Source of the DNA: Flavobacterium sp.
GTDB lineage: Bacteria; Bacteroidota; Bacteroidia; Flavobacteriales; Flavobacteriaceae
Reading direction: 5' to 3'
Assembly (NCBI RefSeq): GCF_039595935.1
Contig: NZ_JBCNKR010000004.1
Coordinates: 433,001-497,000, forward strand
Length of the DNA: 64,000 nt
Shown here: piece after piece, positions 54,773 to 63,633 of the stretch
Position numbering within the stretch: the stretch's first letter is position 1
Layout: every line of letters begins with the position of its first letter
Notes under the pieces: generated by a model
What the model saw: only the letters and a program-made list of their open reading frames with translations
What the model was told of the DNA's origin: nothing
Database searches by the model: none
Position numbers and translations under genes: made by a program

Positions 54773-54821
54773 ATACCAAAAATATAACGATGACGAATGA
54801 GAACCGTCCTGTGCTATCCTG
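54773..54821 (-). promoter_or_regulatory. susC promoter with tandem operator, copy 1
   Basis: The plus-strand CAAAAATA (54777-54784) reads TATTTTTG on the gene strand, a perfect TAnnTTTG -7 box about 135 bases before the susC ATG. Where the -33 TTG should be, there is no TTG. Instead the plus strand has GTCCTGTGCTATCCTG (54806-54821), two identical TCCTG half-sites exactly 10 bases apart, as an AraC-type or HTCS activator needing two turns would use. A related site is at 22966-22981. The rest of 54641-55062 is AT-rich without a gene. Confidence 0.6.
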
Positions 54822-55062
54822 CTTTAATGGCATTATCTAAAAAAAACTAACTCAAAAAAAACAATATTAATAAAAAAAAGAAAGAAAAAATGCACGAAAT
54901 AGAAAATTTGAGCAATAAGTTTGAGTATAATAAAATAGAAGAATTGCTTTTAAAACAAAAACAAAAGAATTAGCATCAAAAACAAAAAATAACTGTTTTT
55001 TATTCAAAATTCGGCATTGAAACTCTGTTTTTTAATGAGTTAACTTTAGCTATATAAAATAA

Positions 55063-55098
55063 AAAAATGGCATTTTCTTTATAAGAAAAGCCATTTTT
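55063..55098 (-). terminator. Strong intrinsic terminator between CE8 and susC
   Basis: AAAAATGGC (55063-55071) pairs with GCCATTTTT (55090-55098). The stem continues, after one bulged base, through TTTTCTT / AAGAAAA with a 3-base loop, 16 pairs in all. On the minus strand a T-rich tail follows. It ends the operon that comes down from the right edge through CE8, about 215 bases beyond the CE8 stop, before the susC promoter. Confidence 0.75.
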
Positions 55099-55314
55099 AA
55101 AAGAATAAATCTTACAACATGAAAACGTTTTCGCTTTACAAAAATTTCTATAACTTTTTACTAAAAAAATATTTTTTTAAACGTAAAATCTGACCAATAT
55201 TATTTTTGTTTTGAAGAAAAGCGAGGTTTTGAAATCTAAAACGAAAAGAAAATATAAACAAAACTAAGAGCTGCTGTCGTATTTTTGAGCTACATGGAAT
55301 ATTTCGGGAATTAT

Positions 55315-56298
55315 TTATTTGGGATTCCATCCGTTTAAAACTAAATCTCTATCATATTTTTTAATATCTTCTTTCTTTAATTGATGTGACCATGATACAC
55401 GCTGCGAAATATTTTTGGCACTTGAGCCTTTACTTCCATATTCAGCATAATAAGCTGTCTTGTCTTTATCAGGAAATCTAGTATCAATCCACGCATTCCA
55501 ACCTTCTGGTATGATATGCGAACCTAAATCTGTATTGATAAAAACCGTTTGTGCATAAGGTCTCCAAGGTCTTCCTAGAAAAACTTTATCAACCGATTTA
55601 TCTTTTGCCGTAAGCTTACAATCTATAAAAACAAAACCATAAGCCTGCCCTTGCGGAGTCGAAGCCGCCGTAATATAGGAATTCGTTAAACTTTCAATCG
55701 TACATTTATAAAAATAAGCCGTTGCAGCTCCAAAAATAAAATCGGTTGTACCATTGATAAAACAGTTTTCAAAGTACACACGTGTTTTTTCTTCTGATAA
55801 ATAAAGTGTATCCTGATTGCCTAAAAGATTACAGTTTTTCACGATAACTCTATCGCTTTTAATATGAAGAGCTACCGCCTGTCCTACTCTTCCCGCTGTA
55901 TTTTCAATTGTAAGATTTTCTAATGTACAGTCATTACCTTTAATTAAAAAAGAATAAGATGTTGAAGTTCCAAATTCTTTTTTCCCTGACGGATCTGGTT
56001 CACGAAGCGGTTTTCCAGAATAATCATCAAATGAAATAATCGTTTTATTTCGATCTGTTCCTTTTAAAGTAATGAATTGTTTCGAAGCAGGAATTTCCAA
56101 TTTCTCCACATACTTTCCTGGTTTTATAGTAATTACAACTCTTTTTTCTGAATTATCTTTAACATTATTGATCGCTTCCTGAATGGTTTTAAAATCTCCT
56201 GAACCGTCTTGAGCAACGGTTAATGACAATTTATTATCGAGCGTTTGAGCTGATAGAGAAAGGGTTGTTAGTAAAAATAAGGTTATAATATATTTCAT
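55315..56298 (-). CDS. CE8 pectin methylesterase
   Basis: 327 residues, signal peptide ending at SLSAQ (residue 18), right-handed beta-helix. Diagnostic motifs are the GSGDFKTIQEAIN stretch (about 33-45), NCNLLGNQDTLY (Gln/Asp near 162), GTTDFIFG (catalytic Asp near 187) and FLGRPWRPYAQ (Arg near 243). It removes methyl esters from homogalacturonan to allow the PL1 lyases to act. It is last in its transcription unit. Confidence 0.95.
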   Translation of the reverse strand: MKYIITLFLLTTLSLSAQTLDNKLSLTVAQDGSGDFKTIQEAINNVKDNSEKRVVITIKPGKYVEKLEIPASKQFITLKGTDRNKTIISFDDYSGKPLREPDPSGKKEFGTSTSYSFLIKGNDCTLENLTIENTAGRVGQAVALHIKSDRVIVKNCNLLGNQDTLYLSEEKTRVYFENCFINGTTDFIFGAATAYFYKCTIESLTNSYITAASTPQGQAYGFVFIDCKLTAKDKSVDKVFLGRPWRPYAQTVFINTDLGSHIIPEGWNAWIDTRFPDKDKTAYYAEYGSKGSSAKNISQRVSWSHQLKKEDIKKYDRDLVLNGWNPK

Positions 56299-56341
56299 AT
56301 GTTTTTAATATTTAAAATTTTTACACAATGTATATATGTAG

Positions 56342-56418
56342 AGACGCACTGCAGTGCGTCTAACGCAACGTAACCACAATGTTTGATATACATGGCGTAG
56401 ACGCACTGCAGTGCGTCT
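56342..56418. repeat. Paired perfect palindromes AGACGCACTGCAGTGCGTCT
   Basis: The exact 20-base palindrome occurs at 56342-56361 and 56399-56418, 37 bases apart. The flanks TAGAG and CTCTAC extend the symmetry outwards. It occupies most of the 150-base gap between CE8 and GH127. Confidence 0.8.
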
Positions 56419-56448
56419 CTACGAAAAAACAGAAACCTATATATAATT

Positions 56449-58467
56449 TTAATGCGACATCCAAACCGTCATTTCTCCTTTTCCTTTGTTTCCCCATGCA
56501 AAATACGGAATCAATTTTACTTGTACAGTATTTTCATTTTTTGCAGAAAGCGGTTTGTACAATGTTTTATCCCATGAATTATTAGAATTTATTAAAGCTT
56601 CAGCATCAATACTCACTAAATTTCTATTGTTTAATGTAAAGTTGTTCGTTTTAAATTTCGAATTCAACTTTAAAGCCACATCATTCACACTAATTTTAGC
56701 CGGCAATTGATCCGATTCTAAACAGTATACTAAAGGACCTCTTTTTACAGCAACCTGATTTTTAACTTCTTCCACTAAAGGATTCGCTTCCATTAATTCA
56801 ACTGGCATTGGAATATTCAATTCAATAACATCCCCTTTTTTCCATTTTTGATTTAATTTCAAATAAGTTCCAGAAACAATTTTATCTGTAATTTTTGCAT
56901 TATTTACAGCAACTTCAGCGTTTTGACTCCAACCCGGAATTCTTAAAAAGAAAGCCTGCAAATCTTTTGGAGCTTTTACAATTTTCAAGGTTATTTTTCC
57001 GTCCCAAGGATAATTGGTCTGTTGCTCAATTTCTAATGCTTCTCCGTTAATTGTTTTGGTATTCAAAGAATTGCTTCCGTACAAATTGACAAACAAACCT
57101 TCTTTTGAAAGACTGTAAGCATAGTTTCCAACTTCGGCAATTGTTCTGGTCATGTTTGGTGCACAACAGTTTGACAATGCAATATAGCCTTCACGCATAT
57201 TTCCCCATCTTTGATGAAACGGTAAATCATTAGAAACATTCAGTGGATTATTATAAAGAAATTTTTCTCCTTCCAAGTCCATTCCCGAAAGTACACTATT
57301 ATAAAGTGCAAGCTCTACAATATCAGCGTATTTAGCTTCTCCTGTAATTTGAAGCATTCTCCAGTTCCACAAAACATTTCCAATATTTGCGCAAGTTTCA
57401 GTGTGAGCAGTTGCATTTGGCAATTGAAAAGGTCTTCCGTACGCCTGATGGATTTTCTGTACCACAGTCGGATCATAAGAAGTTCCGTCTGGCGAAACGC
57501 CGTCATACAAAGAACCACAACCTCCTGTAATGTACATTTTACGATACGTTACATCATCCCAAATCGATTCTAAATTATCTAACAATTTCTTTTCTCCAGT
57601 TTCGGCATACAAATCGGCAATTCCTGCGTACAGATAATTTGCGCGTACAGCGTGTCCCATTGCAGTTGTCTGCTGTCTAAACGGGACTCTATCCTGATTA
57701 TCATCAGTTCCGTCATTTGTCGTTCCGCGAATATCAATTAGATTATTCGCCAATTCCAGATATTTTGGATCTTTTACGGTTCTGTACATCTCAACAATTC
57801 CCATATAATGCGACGGACAAATCGCATTTCTAGCCAATTCAGGCGAAGCTTTTTTATAGAAATCATACAAGAAATCAGCAACGCCTTTGGCAATATTCAG
57901 GAAATTTGTTTTTCCTGTGGCACGATAATGAATACAGGCTGCAGTCATCAAATGTCCCATATTATATTTCTCAAAACCTAGTTGTTTCTTAACTTCTTCT
58001 GCCCCTAAAGTTCCCCAGCGTTCGTCAATTAAAACTGGAGTATGGATATAGCCGTCTTTACGCTGTACTTTCGCGAAAAGCGCAATCGCTTTATCCATTT
58101 CGGCATCGAGTTTTTTATCTTTTGTAACGGCATACGTTGCTGCCATTCCTTCAAAAATCTTGTAGAAATCACCATCATGAAACGAAGGTCCTTTAAAAGC
58201 TCCCTTGCTTAATCCAGCCGCAATTTCGAAGTTTTTGTAGGCATGCGAAATCTCGTCATTATGATACAAATCCCACATATACGGCAAGGTATTTTTGGTT
58301 TCTACATCAAATTGTTCTTTCCAGAATCCGTTTGTCCATTTTACATCTTGCAAGCCTACACTCTGTAGTTTGGAATACGGACTTTCTGAATTGGCAACCA
58401 AACCTTTATTTTGCCCAAAGATTACAGTTGAAAGAAATAATGATGATAGGATGATCTTCTTTTTCAT
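56449..58467 (-). CDS. GH127 (DUF1680) beta-L-arabinofuranosidase / aceric acid hydrolase-like
   Basis: The start was set at the ATG at 58467 (MKKKIILSSLFLSTVIFGQ). The frame is open 11 codons further only through repeat DNA. The 672-residue protein has the (alpha/alpha)6 barrel of GH127 with the zinc-linked Glu/Cys in TAHTETCANIGN (Cys near 357) and the Cys pair in NCCAPNMTR (near 434, one of them the nucleophile). Members remove beta-L-arabinofuranose. A Bacteroides relative removes aceric acid from RG-II. Both fit this locus. Confidence 0.92.
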   Translation of the reverse strand: MKKKIILSSLFLSTVIFGQNKGLVANSESPYSKLQSVGLQDVKWTNGFWKEQFDVETKNTLPYMWDLYHNDEISHAYKNFEIAAGLSKGAFKGPSFHDGDFYKIFEGMAATYAVTKDKKLDAEMDKAIALFAKVQRKDGYIHTPVLIDERWGTLGAEEVKKQLGFEKYNMGHLMTAACIHYRATGKTNFLNIAKGVADFLYDFYKKASPELARNAICPSHYMGIVEMYRTVKDPKYLELANNLIDIRGTTNDGTDDNQDRVPFRQQTTAMGHAVRANYLYAGIADLYAETGEKKLLDNLESIWDDVTYRKMYITGGCGSLYDGVSPDGTSYDPTVVQKIHQAYGRPFQLPNATAHTETCANIGNVLWNWRMLQITGEAKYADIVELALYNSVLSGMDLEGEKFLYNNPLNVSNDLPFHQRWGNMREGYIALSNCCAPNMTRTIAEVGNYAYSLSKEGLFVNLYGSNSLNTKTINGEALEIEQQTNYPWDGKITLKIVKAPKDLQAFFLRIPGWSQNAEVAVNNAKITDKIVSGTYLKLNQKWKKGDVIELNIPMPVELMEANPLVEEVKNQVAVKRGPLVYCLESDQLPAKISVNDVALKLNSKFKTNNFTLNNRNLVSIDAEALINSNNSWDKTLYKPLSAKNENTVQVKLIPYFAWGNKGKGEMTVWMSH

Positions 58468-58483
58468 TTTGAATATTTTTTTG

Positions 58484-58641
58484 TTTGCCACGAATTGCAC
58501 TAATTTTTTCTTTCTTTTTTAGCCACAGATTAAAAAGATTAAAATGATTTTTTTTTAATAATCTGTGCAAATCCTTTATCCCGATAGCTATCGGGAGTGG
58601 CTAAAAACTAATTCGTGGAAATTCGTGTAATCCGTGGCAAA
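58484..58641. repeat. Triple nested palindrome with GCCACG / CGTGGC ends
   Basis: The outer arms TTTGCCACG (58484-58492) and CGTGGCAAA (58633-58641) continue imperfectly inwards. The middle arms AGCCACAGATTA (58521-58532) and AATCTGTG (58559-58568) plus GTGGCT (58597-58602) form a second repeat. The 16-base perfect palindrome CCCGATAGCTATCGGG (58580-58595) is inserted within its right arm. It fills the gap between PL1 and GH127. Confidence 0.8.
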
Positions 58642-58651
58642 CCCATTTTTT

Positions 58652-61111
58652 TTATTTTGCAAAGAAATTTATAGTTCTGCTCATTGAATCTCCATCCGCA
58701 TCTTTTACAGTTACTACGAAAGAAGCGAAACCTTTATCTGAAGCCGTGAATTGAATTTCTTTTCCTTTTAAACTTGCTTTTCCATTTTTTACTTCAGAGA
58801 AAGTATAAACAGGTTTATTTTCAAAACCTTTGAAATAATCTGCCACGTTTAAAACTTTTTTATCTTTTAAATTGATAAAAAAATGAGGCTGAGCCAACCA
58901 GTCTAAATAATTATCCAACTGCGTAAATCCGTCTTTATCGGTATCTGAATTGGCATCTGAGAAATCTCCTGAAGGGGAGTTTTCATTCAAACCAAAAGCT
59001 TTTTCCCACCAGTTTGGCAAACCATCATGATCGGTGTCCCAATCAGCTGGACGAGTTTCTGAAACAAAATTTGGCCATCCTCCAGCATCTTGTTCGTTAT
59101 CGATCATTCCGCCTAAACCGCTTTTGCTTCCTTTATAAGTAAAAGTTCCTTTTAAAGTTTCATCGATAATTCGGTTATCATGTTTGCCAAAAAACGGCTG
59201 ATTAGCACCAACATCCGAAAGTACATTTTTGTAAGCCGCTTTTGCTGATTGCGTTTCTACGTAAGAAGGAAAAAATGGTTTATCAACAAAAGTTTCATAT
59301 TCAACTTTTTCATTATTACTTATAGTAGATTTTCTTCCTTTATCCTGAGATTTCTCATCAAAATAACCCGGCATTATGTTTCCGTCAAAATAGTAACGCT
59401 GCATTCCTTTTCCAACTCCTTCATGTTGTGCATTTAGAGCCACAAATATGGTTGTTGAAACACCTGGTTTATAGTAATTATTTACAAAATTTACTTCGTT
59501 TGCTCCACCGTCAGTTGTTCTTCCTCCCCAATTGTAAACTACATTGTTTGTAATATCCAGTCTTCCTGTATAATAGCCATCTCCATTTAAACCTCCGCCA
59601 ATACTCCAGTTACGACCTTGATTATGTGCTAATAAATTATGATGGAAACTTCCAATATCTCCGCCAATTGTTGCTGCGAAACCGTGCATTTTTCCAGCAG
59701 GATATTTATCATGTCCAGCCACGTTTAAAGCTTCTGAAATTAAAGTTCGCTGTAGCGTAATATGATGCGCACCACGTGAACTAAACGATTCGTCAATTGT
59801 CCAGCTTATCGAACAGTGATCAATAATACTGTAATCTGCACCTGTTAATCCCATTCCGTCAAACGTAGTTCCACCACCTATGCGAACCGTCAAAAAGCGA
59901 ATTACTCCATCATTTCCAGTTAACCCAATTGGCGCTCTGCTGATTGTGATTCCTTCTCCCGGAGCCGTTTGTCCAGCGATAGTAATATATGGCTGATTTG
60001 CGACTAATCTCGAAGCCAATTTGATATTTCCCGAAACATTAAAAACAATTGTTCTTGGTCCAATTTCCTGATTTATGGCATCACGTAGACTTCCTGGTCC
60101 GTCATCATTCAAGTTTGTTACTTCTATTACTTTTCCTCCACGTCCACCAACTGCATATCTTCCGTAACCTTCAGCTCCAGGAAAGGCCAATTGTGCAGGT
60201 TTAAATGACCATACATTTCCTAAAGTTACAGTTCCGTTAGAATCAATTTCGTCAACTCTCCAATAATACGTTGAACCGCTGTATAAGTCAGAAACAGTAA
60301 AACTTTTATCGCTTTGTTTTCCTTTAAATTCTTTTGAAGATTCGGTTGCTGTTTCAACCGCATTTTTATCAGTTCCAAAATACACTTTATGAGCCACTAC
60401 ATTTTTTGGAGCATCCCATTTTAAGATTAAACTTTTAGTTACTTCAACATGTTCATCTCTGTTTTTTGGTTCCGGAGTACGAGCCTGATTCATTAAGTTT
60501 GGCGTATCCAATTCAAAACCATTAATCACAATCTGTTTTACAATATCTGGATTTGAAGTCGGATCGATTTCAAAACGAACGATTACATCTTTTCCTTTTT
60601 CGGCACTAAAAGTAATATATGCCATCGAAGCATCAATCTTAGCATTAGCTCTCTGACTTGCATTTACGGTTTCCTGAAGTTTTCCATCCACATAAATTTT
60701 TATGGGTGAAAAAGTCTTTCCCGTAATCACATCAAAGGCATTATGAAATGTCAAAAGCGTATGTTTACCTTCTTTTAAACCACTGATTTTTAATTCTAAA
60801 TTTTCAGCTGTTATTAATCCGTCGCTTCCCAATTTATTGTAAAAAGGAGCGTTCATACCCACTTTATACCATTTTGAAGTGAAGTTTCCTTTTAGTTTAA
60901 AACTTACTGCGTTAAACGTTTTCTGGTCTTCTTTGTTTTCATTGATAACCCAAGCTTCATAACTCGGATCGTGAACCTCTTCTAATCTTCTTTGAAAAAA
61001 GTCAAAATCGACTTTTACAATTTGTTTATCAGTATTTTGAACTGATTGTGCTTGTCCGTTTGTGGTCAAAAATAGGGACAAAACAGCACCGCTTATTAAT
61101 TTCTTAATCAT
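58652..61111 (-). CDS. PL1-type pectate lyase with malectin-like and FN3 domains
   Basis: 819 residues with signal peptide ending at NGQAQ (residue 22). Residues about 30-200 look like a carbohydrate-binding domain (EVHDPSYEAWVINENKED). A fibronectin type III module follows (EVTKSLILKWDAPKNVVAHK, GSTYYWRVDEID, about 215-300), then a PL1-like beta-helix (FPGAEGYGRYAVGGRG, AGQTAPGEGITISR), a Ca2+-binding tail (DTDHDGLPNWWEKAFG) and a final Ig-like domain. It is more distant from the two tandem lyases and may act on a different part of pectin. Confidence 0.87.
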   Translation of the reverse strand: MIKKLISGAVLSLFLTTNGQAQSVQNTDKQIVKVDFDFFQRRLEEVHDPSYEAWVINENKEDQKTFNAVSFKLKGNFTSKWYKVGMNAPFYNKLGSDGLITAENLELKISGLKEGKHTLLTFHNAFDVITGKTFSPIKIYVDGKLQETVNASQRANAKIDASMAYITFSAEKGKDVIVRFEIDPTSNPDIVKQIVINGFELDTPNLMNQARTPEPKNRDEHVEVTKSLILKWDAPKNVVAHKVYFGTDKNAVETATESSKEFKGKQSDKSFTVSDLYSGSTYYWRVDEIDSNGTVTLGNVWSFKPAQLAFPGAEGYGRYAVGGRGGKVIEVTNLNDDGPGSLRDAINQEIGPRTIVFNVSGNIKLASRLVANQPYITIAGQTAPGEGITISRAPIGLTGNDGVIRFLTVRIGGGTTFDGMGLTGADYSIIDHCSISWTIDESFSSRGAHHITLQRTLISEALNVAGHDKYPAGKMHGFAATIGGDIGSFHHNLLAHNQGRNWSIGGGLNGDGYYTGRLDITNNVVYNWGGRTTDGGANEVNFVNNYYKPGVSTTIFVALNAQHEGVGKGMQRYYFDGNIMPGYFDEKSQDKGRKSTISNNEKVEYETFVDKPFFPSYVETQSAKAAYKNVLSDVGANQPFFGKHDNRIIDETLKGTFTYKGSKSGLGGMIDNEQDAGGWPNFVSETRPADWDTDHDGLPNWWEKAFGLNENSPSGDFSDANSDTDKDGFTQLDNYLDWLAQPHFFINLKDKKVLNVADYFKGFENKPVYTFSEVKNGKASLKGKEIQFTASDKGFASFVVTVKDADGDSMSRTINFFAK

Positions 61112-61126
61112 TTTTGTTAGTAATAG

Positions 61127-63487
61127 TTAGTTTAATTTCGTTTTCTCTGCTTCAGATTTTCCTAGCAGATTTATAATGTCTTTTTTTCTTTCTTCAGGAA
61201 TTACTTTTAAAACCTTCAATTCTCCGTTTAGAAGCTCGGCTTCAATTGTTGTATTTTGTTTGGCGTGTAATTTAAAATGAACGTTCCAATCTTTTGGCCA
61301 AGCGGGAAAAAGATAAATCTTACCGTCAGCTTCCTGCAAAAGCATTTCCTGCATGCCAATCATTCCCGAACCGCCCCAATTATGATCTGGAACCCAGTCA
61401 AAACCTGGTCCCCAAAAAGCAGGAAAACGTCTTTCTGAATTGGCCATTTTCATTGTATTGTATTTTGCTGCGTCTTCGGTTAAACCCAAACGAGCCGAGA
61501 AAATATTATCTTGTTTCCAGCCAATATGACTTCTAAATTTTATAGCATCAGAGTCGTATTTCCATGTATTTAAAGCCGTTTCTAAATCTGGTTTTCCAAT
61601 GCCATAAATGCCCCACGGATATACTGGATACAATTGCGGAACTTCCGAATTATTGACTCTTTCCCAGGATTTAGCAGGGACCAAAACTTTATGATTTTCA
61701 ATCTGTCCAAAATTCAAAGGCGGAATTCTTCCTGAAAAGTCAATTAAATATGCCGCATCTTCAACTGATAATTGGTTCCCAGAAAGCTTTAAAAGACTTT
61801 CTGTAATCACTTGTAAAGCCGAAATCGTACTATTGGCATTATTCGCCATTTTATACGTTTCTGCTCCAGAACCCGGATATAAAACTAATTTTCCGTTTCC
61901 GTCCAAAGCTTTTCTGCCTCTTTGTTTCGCTAAATATTGATAATGCTCATCAAAAAAACGAAGACAGCTGATGATGAATTGATTGTATTTCTGAATATCT
62001 TCTCCTGCATATTCTTTCTGCTGTAGCATCATTTGGCAGAATTCTAAAACCGTATCCCACTCATATTCTAACCATGCATTATATTCCATTCCCGGATCAT
62101 AATCTGCGGGACGTTTCCATTCATATTCCGCAGGATTTGGCAAACCGAAATTTTCTAATTGTTCTGTGAATGATGCGCCGTTGTGATTCCAGTAAACTTT
62201 GCTTCTTAATTCAGCATTTTTTTGAATGTTCAAATAATAATCTAGTTGCGATTTCATCATATCAAAATCACCGCTTTTTACCATCGGAAAATAAACCAAT
62301 CGCTGATTTTGAGCCGTCATTGTTCCTCCGCCCCAGTTTCTAAAATCGGGTGTAAAATCTAAATCTTTATTGGTATAAACTGGATCAACCGTAAAAAGTC
62401 CGCCGTTGAATTTTGTTGGATATTTTCCGTACGCATTGCATCCCAACATATATCGAAACAACTGATAATTCTGTCCGATTTGATAAACTGAATCTTTCTC
62501 AATCGATTGATTTTTTTGAGTGAAAATAAAACTGCGGCTCCAGAAATTATTCCACCATTTTTGCGTGTTTTTTTCTGCTTGTTTGGCTGTGTTTTTATTT
62601 TGAGAAATCAAACTTTTCAATCCGTTATTCCAAGTCAAAAAATCAGATTGGTTCGTATTTAAATATATTTCTAATGAATGTTTTTTCGATGGTTTTATAC
62701 TTGATAAATTAAAACCTTTAAAATCGGTTGATTGGTATTTTCCTAAATACGTTCCGTTTGGTTTTAGATTATTTCCTGAGATAAATCCGCCGAAAGTCAG
62801 ATTTGCAATCGGGTTCAGCATTTGGTCTTTAACCGATTCCATTTTTTGTTGTTTTACCGCTACATCAAAAACTGTATTTTCTCTGTTTCTGTGGTAAAAT
62901 TTGATTCCGTTATTTTCAAACGAAATAGAATCTTTAAACATAATAAGTTCTCCTTGAGGCGCCCATTTATAGGAATTAGCGTTGTTTTCTTTTCCTTTCG
63001 GATAACGGTTCTGATAACGCCAGCTTTCATAAGAAGCCGTCATTTGCAACGCATTTTTACTTTCTAAATCGACATGAATAATCGGTTTAAAAACATCTAC
63101 CCAAAGTTTGATTTTAGTATCATTTTGTCCAACCAAGATATAACCATCTTTGAGTTTCAATTCCTGATGAAAACCGTCTTTCCCTTCAAACGGATTCGGC
63201 ATTAAAGTCACTTTTATACGACCTAATTTCAATAAGGTATTATGCTCATCGAAAGTCCCACTTCGTGAAAAATAAAAATACAAATCGCCTTTCTCCACCC
63301 AGACATTCATACCAATATCCCCGCCACCTAAAGGCATTGATTCTGATGAATTCTGACTTTGTGTTGTCCAAACCTGATTGTAATTATCAAGCGTAGGAAT
63401 TTGCGCTTTGAGATAAAGCGTTGTGAAGAGAAGTATGTATTTTATGTATTTCAATTTTATTGTTTTTTTAAAGTTTTTTTTTGTCAT
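61127..63487 (-). CDS. DUF5703 family exported protein
   Basis: 786 residues if started from the ATG at 63487. A TTG at 63454 would give a tighter signal peptide (KYIKYILLFTTLYLKAQ), and the ATG belongs to the end of a palindromic repeat. The N-terminal half is beta-rich (ESMPLGGGDIGMNVWVEKGD, LYFYFSRSGTFDEHNT), as in GH95-like proteins. The C-terminal half is an (alpha/alpha)6-type helical domain (MMLQQKEYAGEDIQKYNQF, NSTISALQVITESLLKLSGN), then a short beta tail (KLHAKQNTTIEAELLNGEL). This resembles the GH95/GH65 clan, so a retaining or inverting exo-glycosidase is likely. No substrate is known to me. Confidence 0.7.
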   Translation of the reverse strand: MTKKNFKKTIKLKYIKYILLFTTLYLKAQIPTLDNYNQVWTTQSQNSSESMPLGGGDIGMNVWVEKGDLYFYFSRSGTFDEHNTLLKLGRIKVTLMPNPFEGKDGFHQELKLKDGYILVGQNDTKIKLWVDVFKPIIHVDLESKNALQMTASYESWRYQNRYPKGKENNANSYKWAPQGELIMFKDSISFENNGIKFYHRNRENTVFDVAVKQQKMESVKDQMLNPIANLTFGGFISGNNLKPNGTYLGKYQSTDFKGFNLSSIKPSKKHSLEIYLNTNQSDFLTWNNGLKSLISQNKNTAKQAEKNTQKWWNNFWSRSFIFTQKNQSIEKDSVYQIGQNYQLFRYMLGCNAYGKYPTKFNGGLFTVDPVYTNKDLDFTPDFRNWGGGTMTAQNQRLVYFPMVKSGDFDMMKSQLDYYLNIQKNAELRSKVYWNHNGASFTEQLENFGLPNPAEYEWKRPADYDPGMEYNAWLEYEWDTVLEFCQMMLQQKEYAGEDIQKYNQFIISCLRFFDEHYQYLAKQRGRKALDGNGKLVLYPGSGAETYKMANNANSTISALQVITESLLKLSGNQLSVEDAAYLIDFSGRIPPLNFGQIENHKVLVPAKSWERVNNSEVPQLYPVYPWGIYGIGKPDLETALNTWKYDSDAIKFRSHIGWKQDNIFSARLGLTEDAAKYNTMKMANSERRFPAFWGPGFDWVPDHNWGGSGMIGMQEMLLQEADGKIYLFPAWPKDWNVHFKLHAKQNTTIEAELLNGELKVLKVIPEERKKDIINLLGKSEAEKTKLN

Positions 63488-63584
63488 TTCGACTGAAAGG
63501 AGAAATCACACCCGTAACCACAAAGATTGTCGTTTACTGTTGCAGAATTTCTAGTGTGATTTCTCCTTTCAGTCGAAATGACAA
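63481..63584. repeat. TTGTCATT...AATGACAA long palindrome, copy 5
   Basis: 104 bases with near-perfect arms TTGTCATTTCGACTGAAAGG / CCTTTCAGTCGAAATGACAA. The inner GAGAAATCACAC / GTGTGATTTCTC also pairs. It overlaps the first three codons of the DUF5703 gene. Next to it at 63599-63619 is a short run of AACTCATAACTCATAACTCA, also seen at the outer edge of the 6263-6555 repeat. Confidence 0.85.
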
Positions 63585-63633
63585 ACTAGATGCCAAAACT
63601 CATAACTCATAACTCATCATTCAAAATTCACAA

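Noticed and set aside
54643-54840. 65-codon plus-strand frame in the susC upstream region
   Set aside because: It lies across the susC promoter and operator, shows no signal or family likeness, and consists of low-complexity AT-rich codons.
55148-55330. Small minus-strand frame beyond CE8
   Set aside because: It overlaps the CE8 end, has no recognisable start context and lies upstream of the terminator at 55063-55098. Composition is that of AT-rich spacer.
6263-63584. CRISPR array or transposase behind the repeats
   Set aside because: The repeats are palindromes of varied length scattered in gaps, not regular direct repeats with spacers. No transposase or integrase frame is present.
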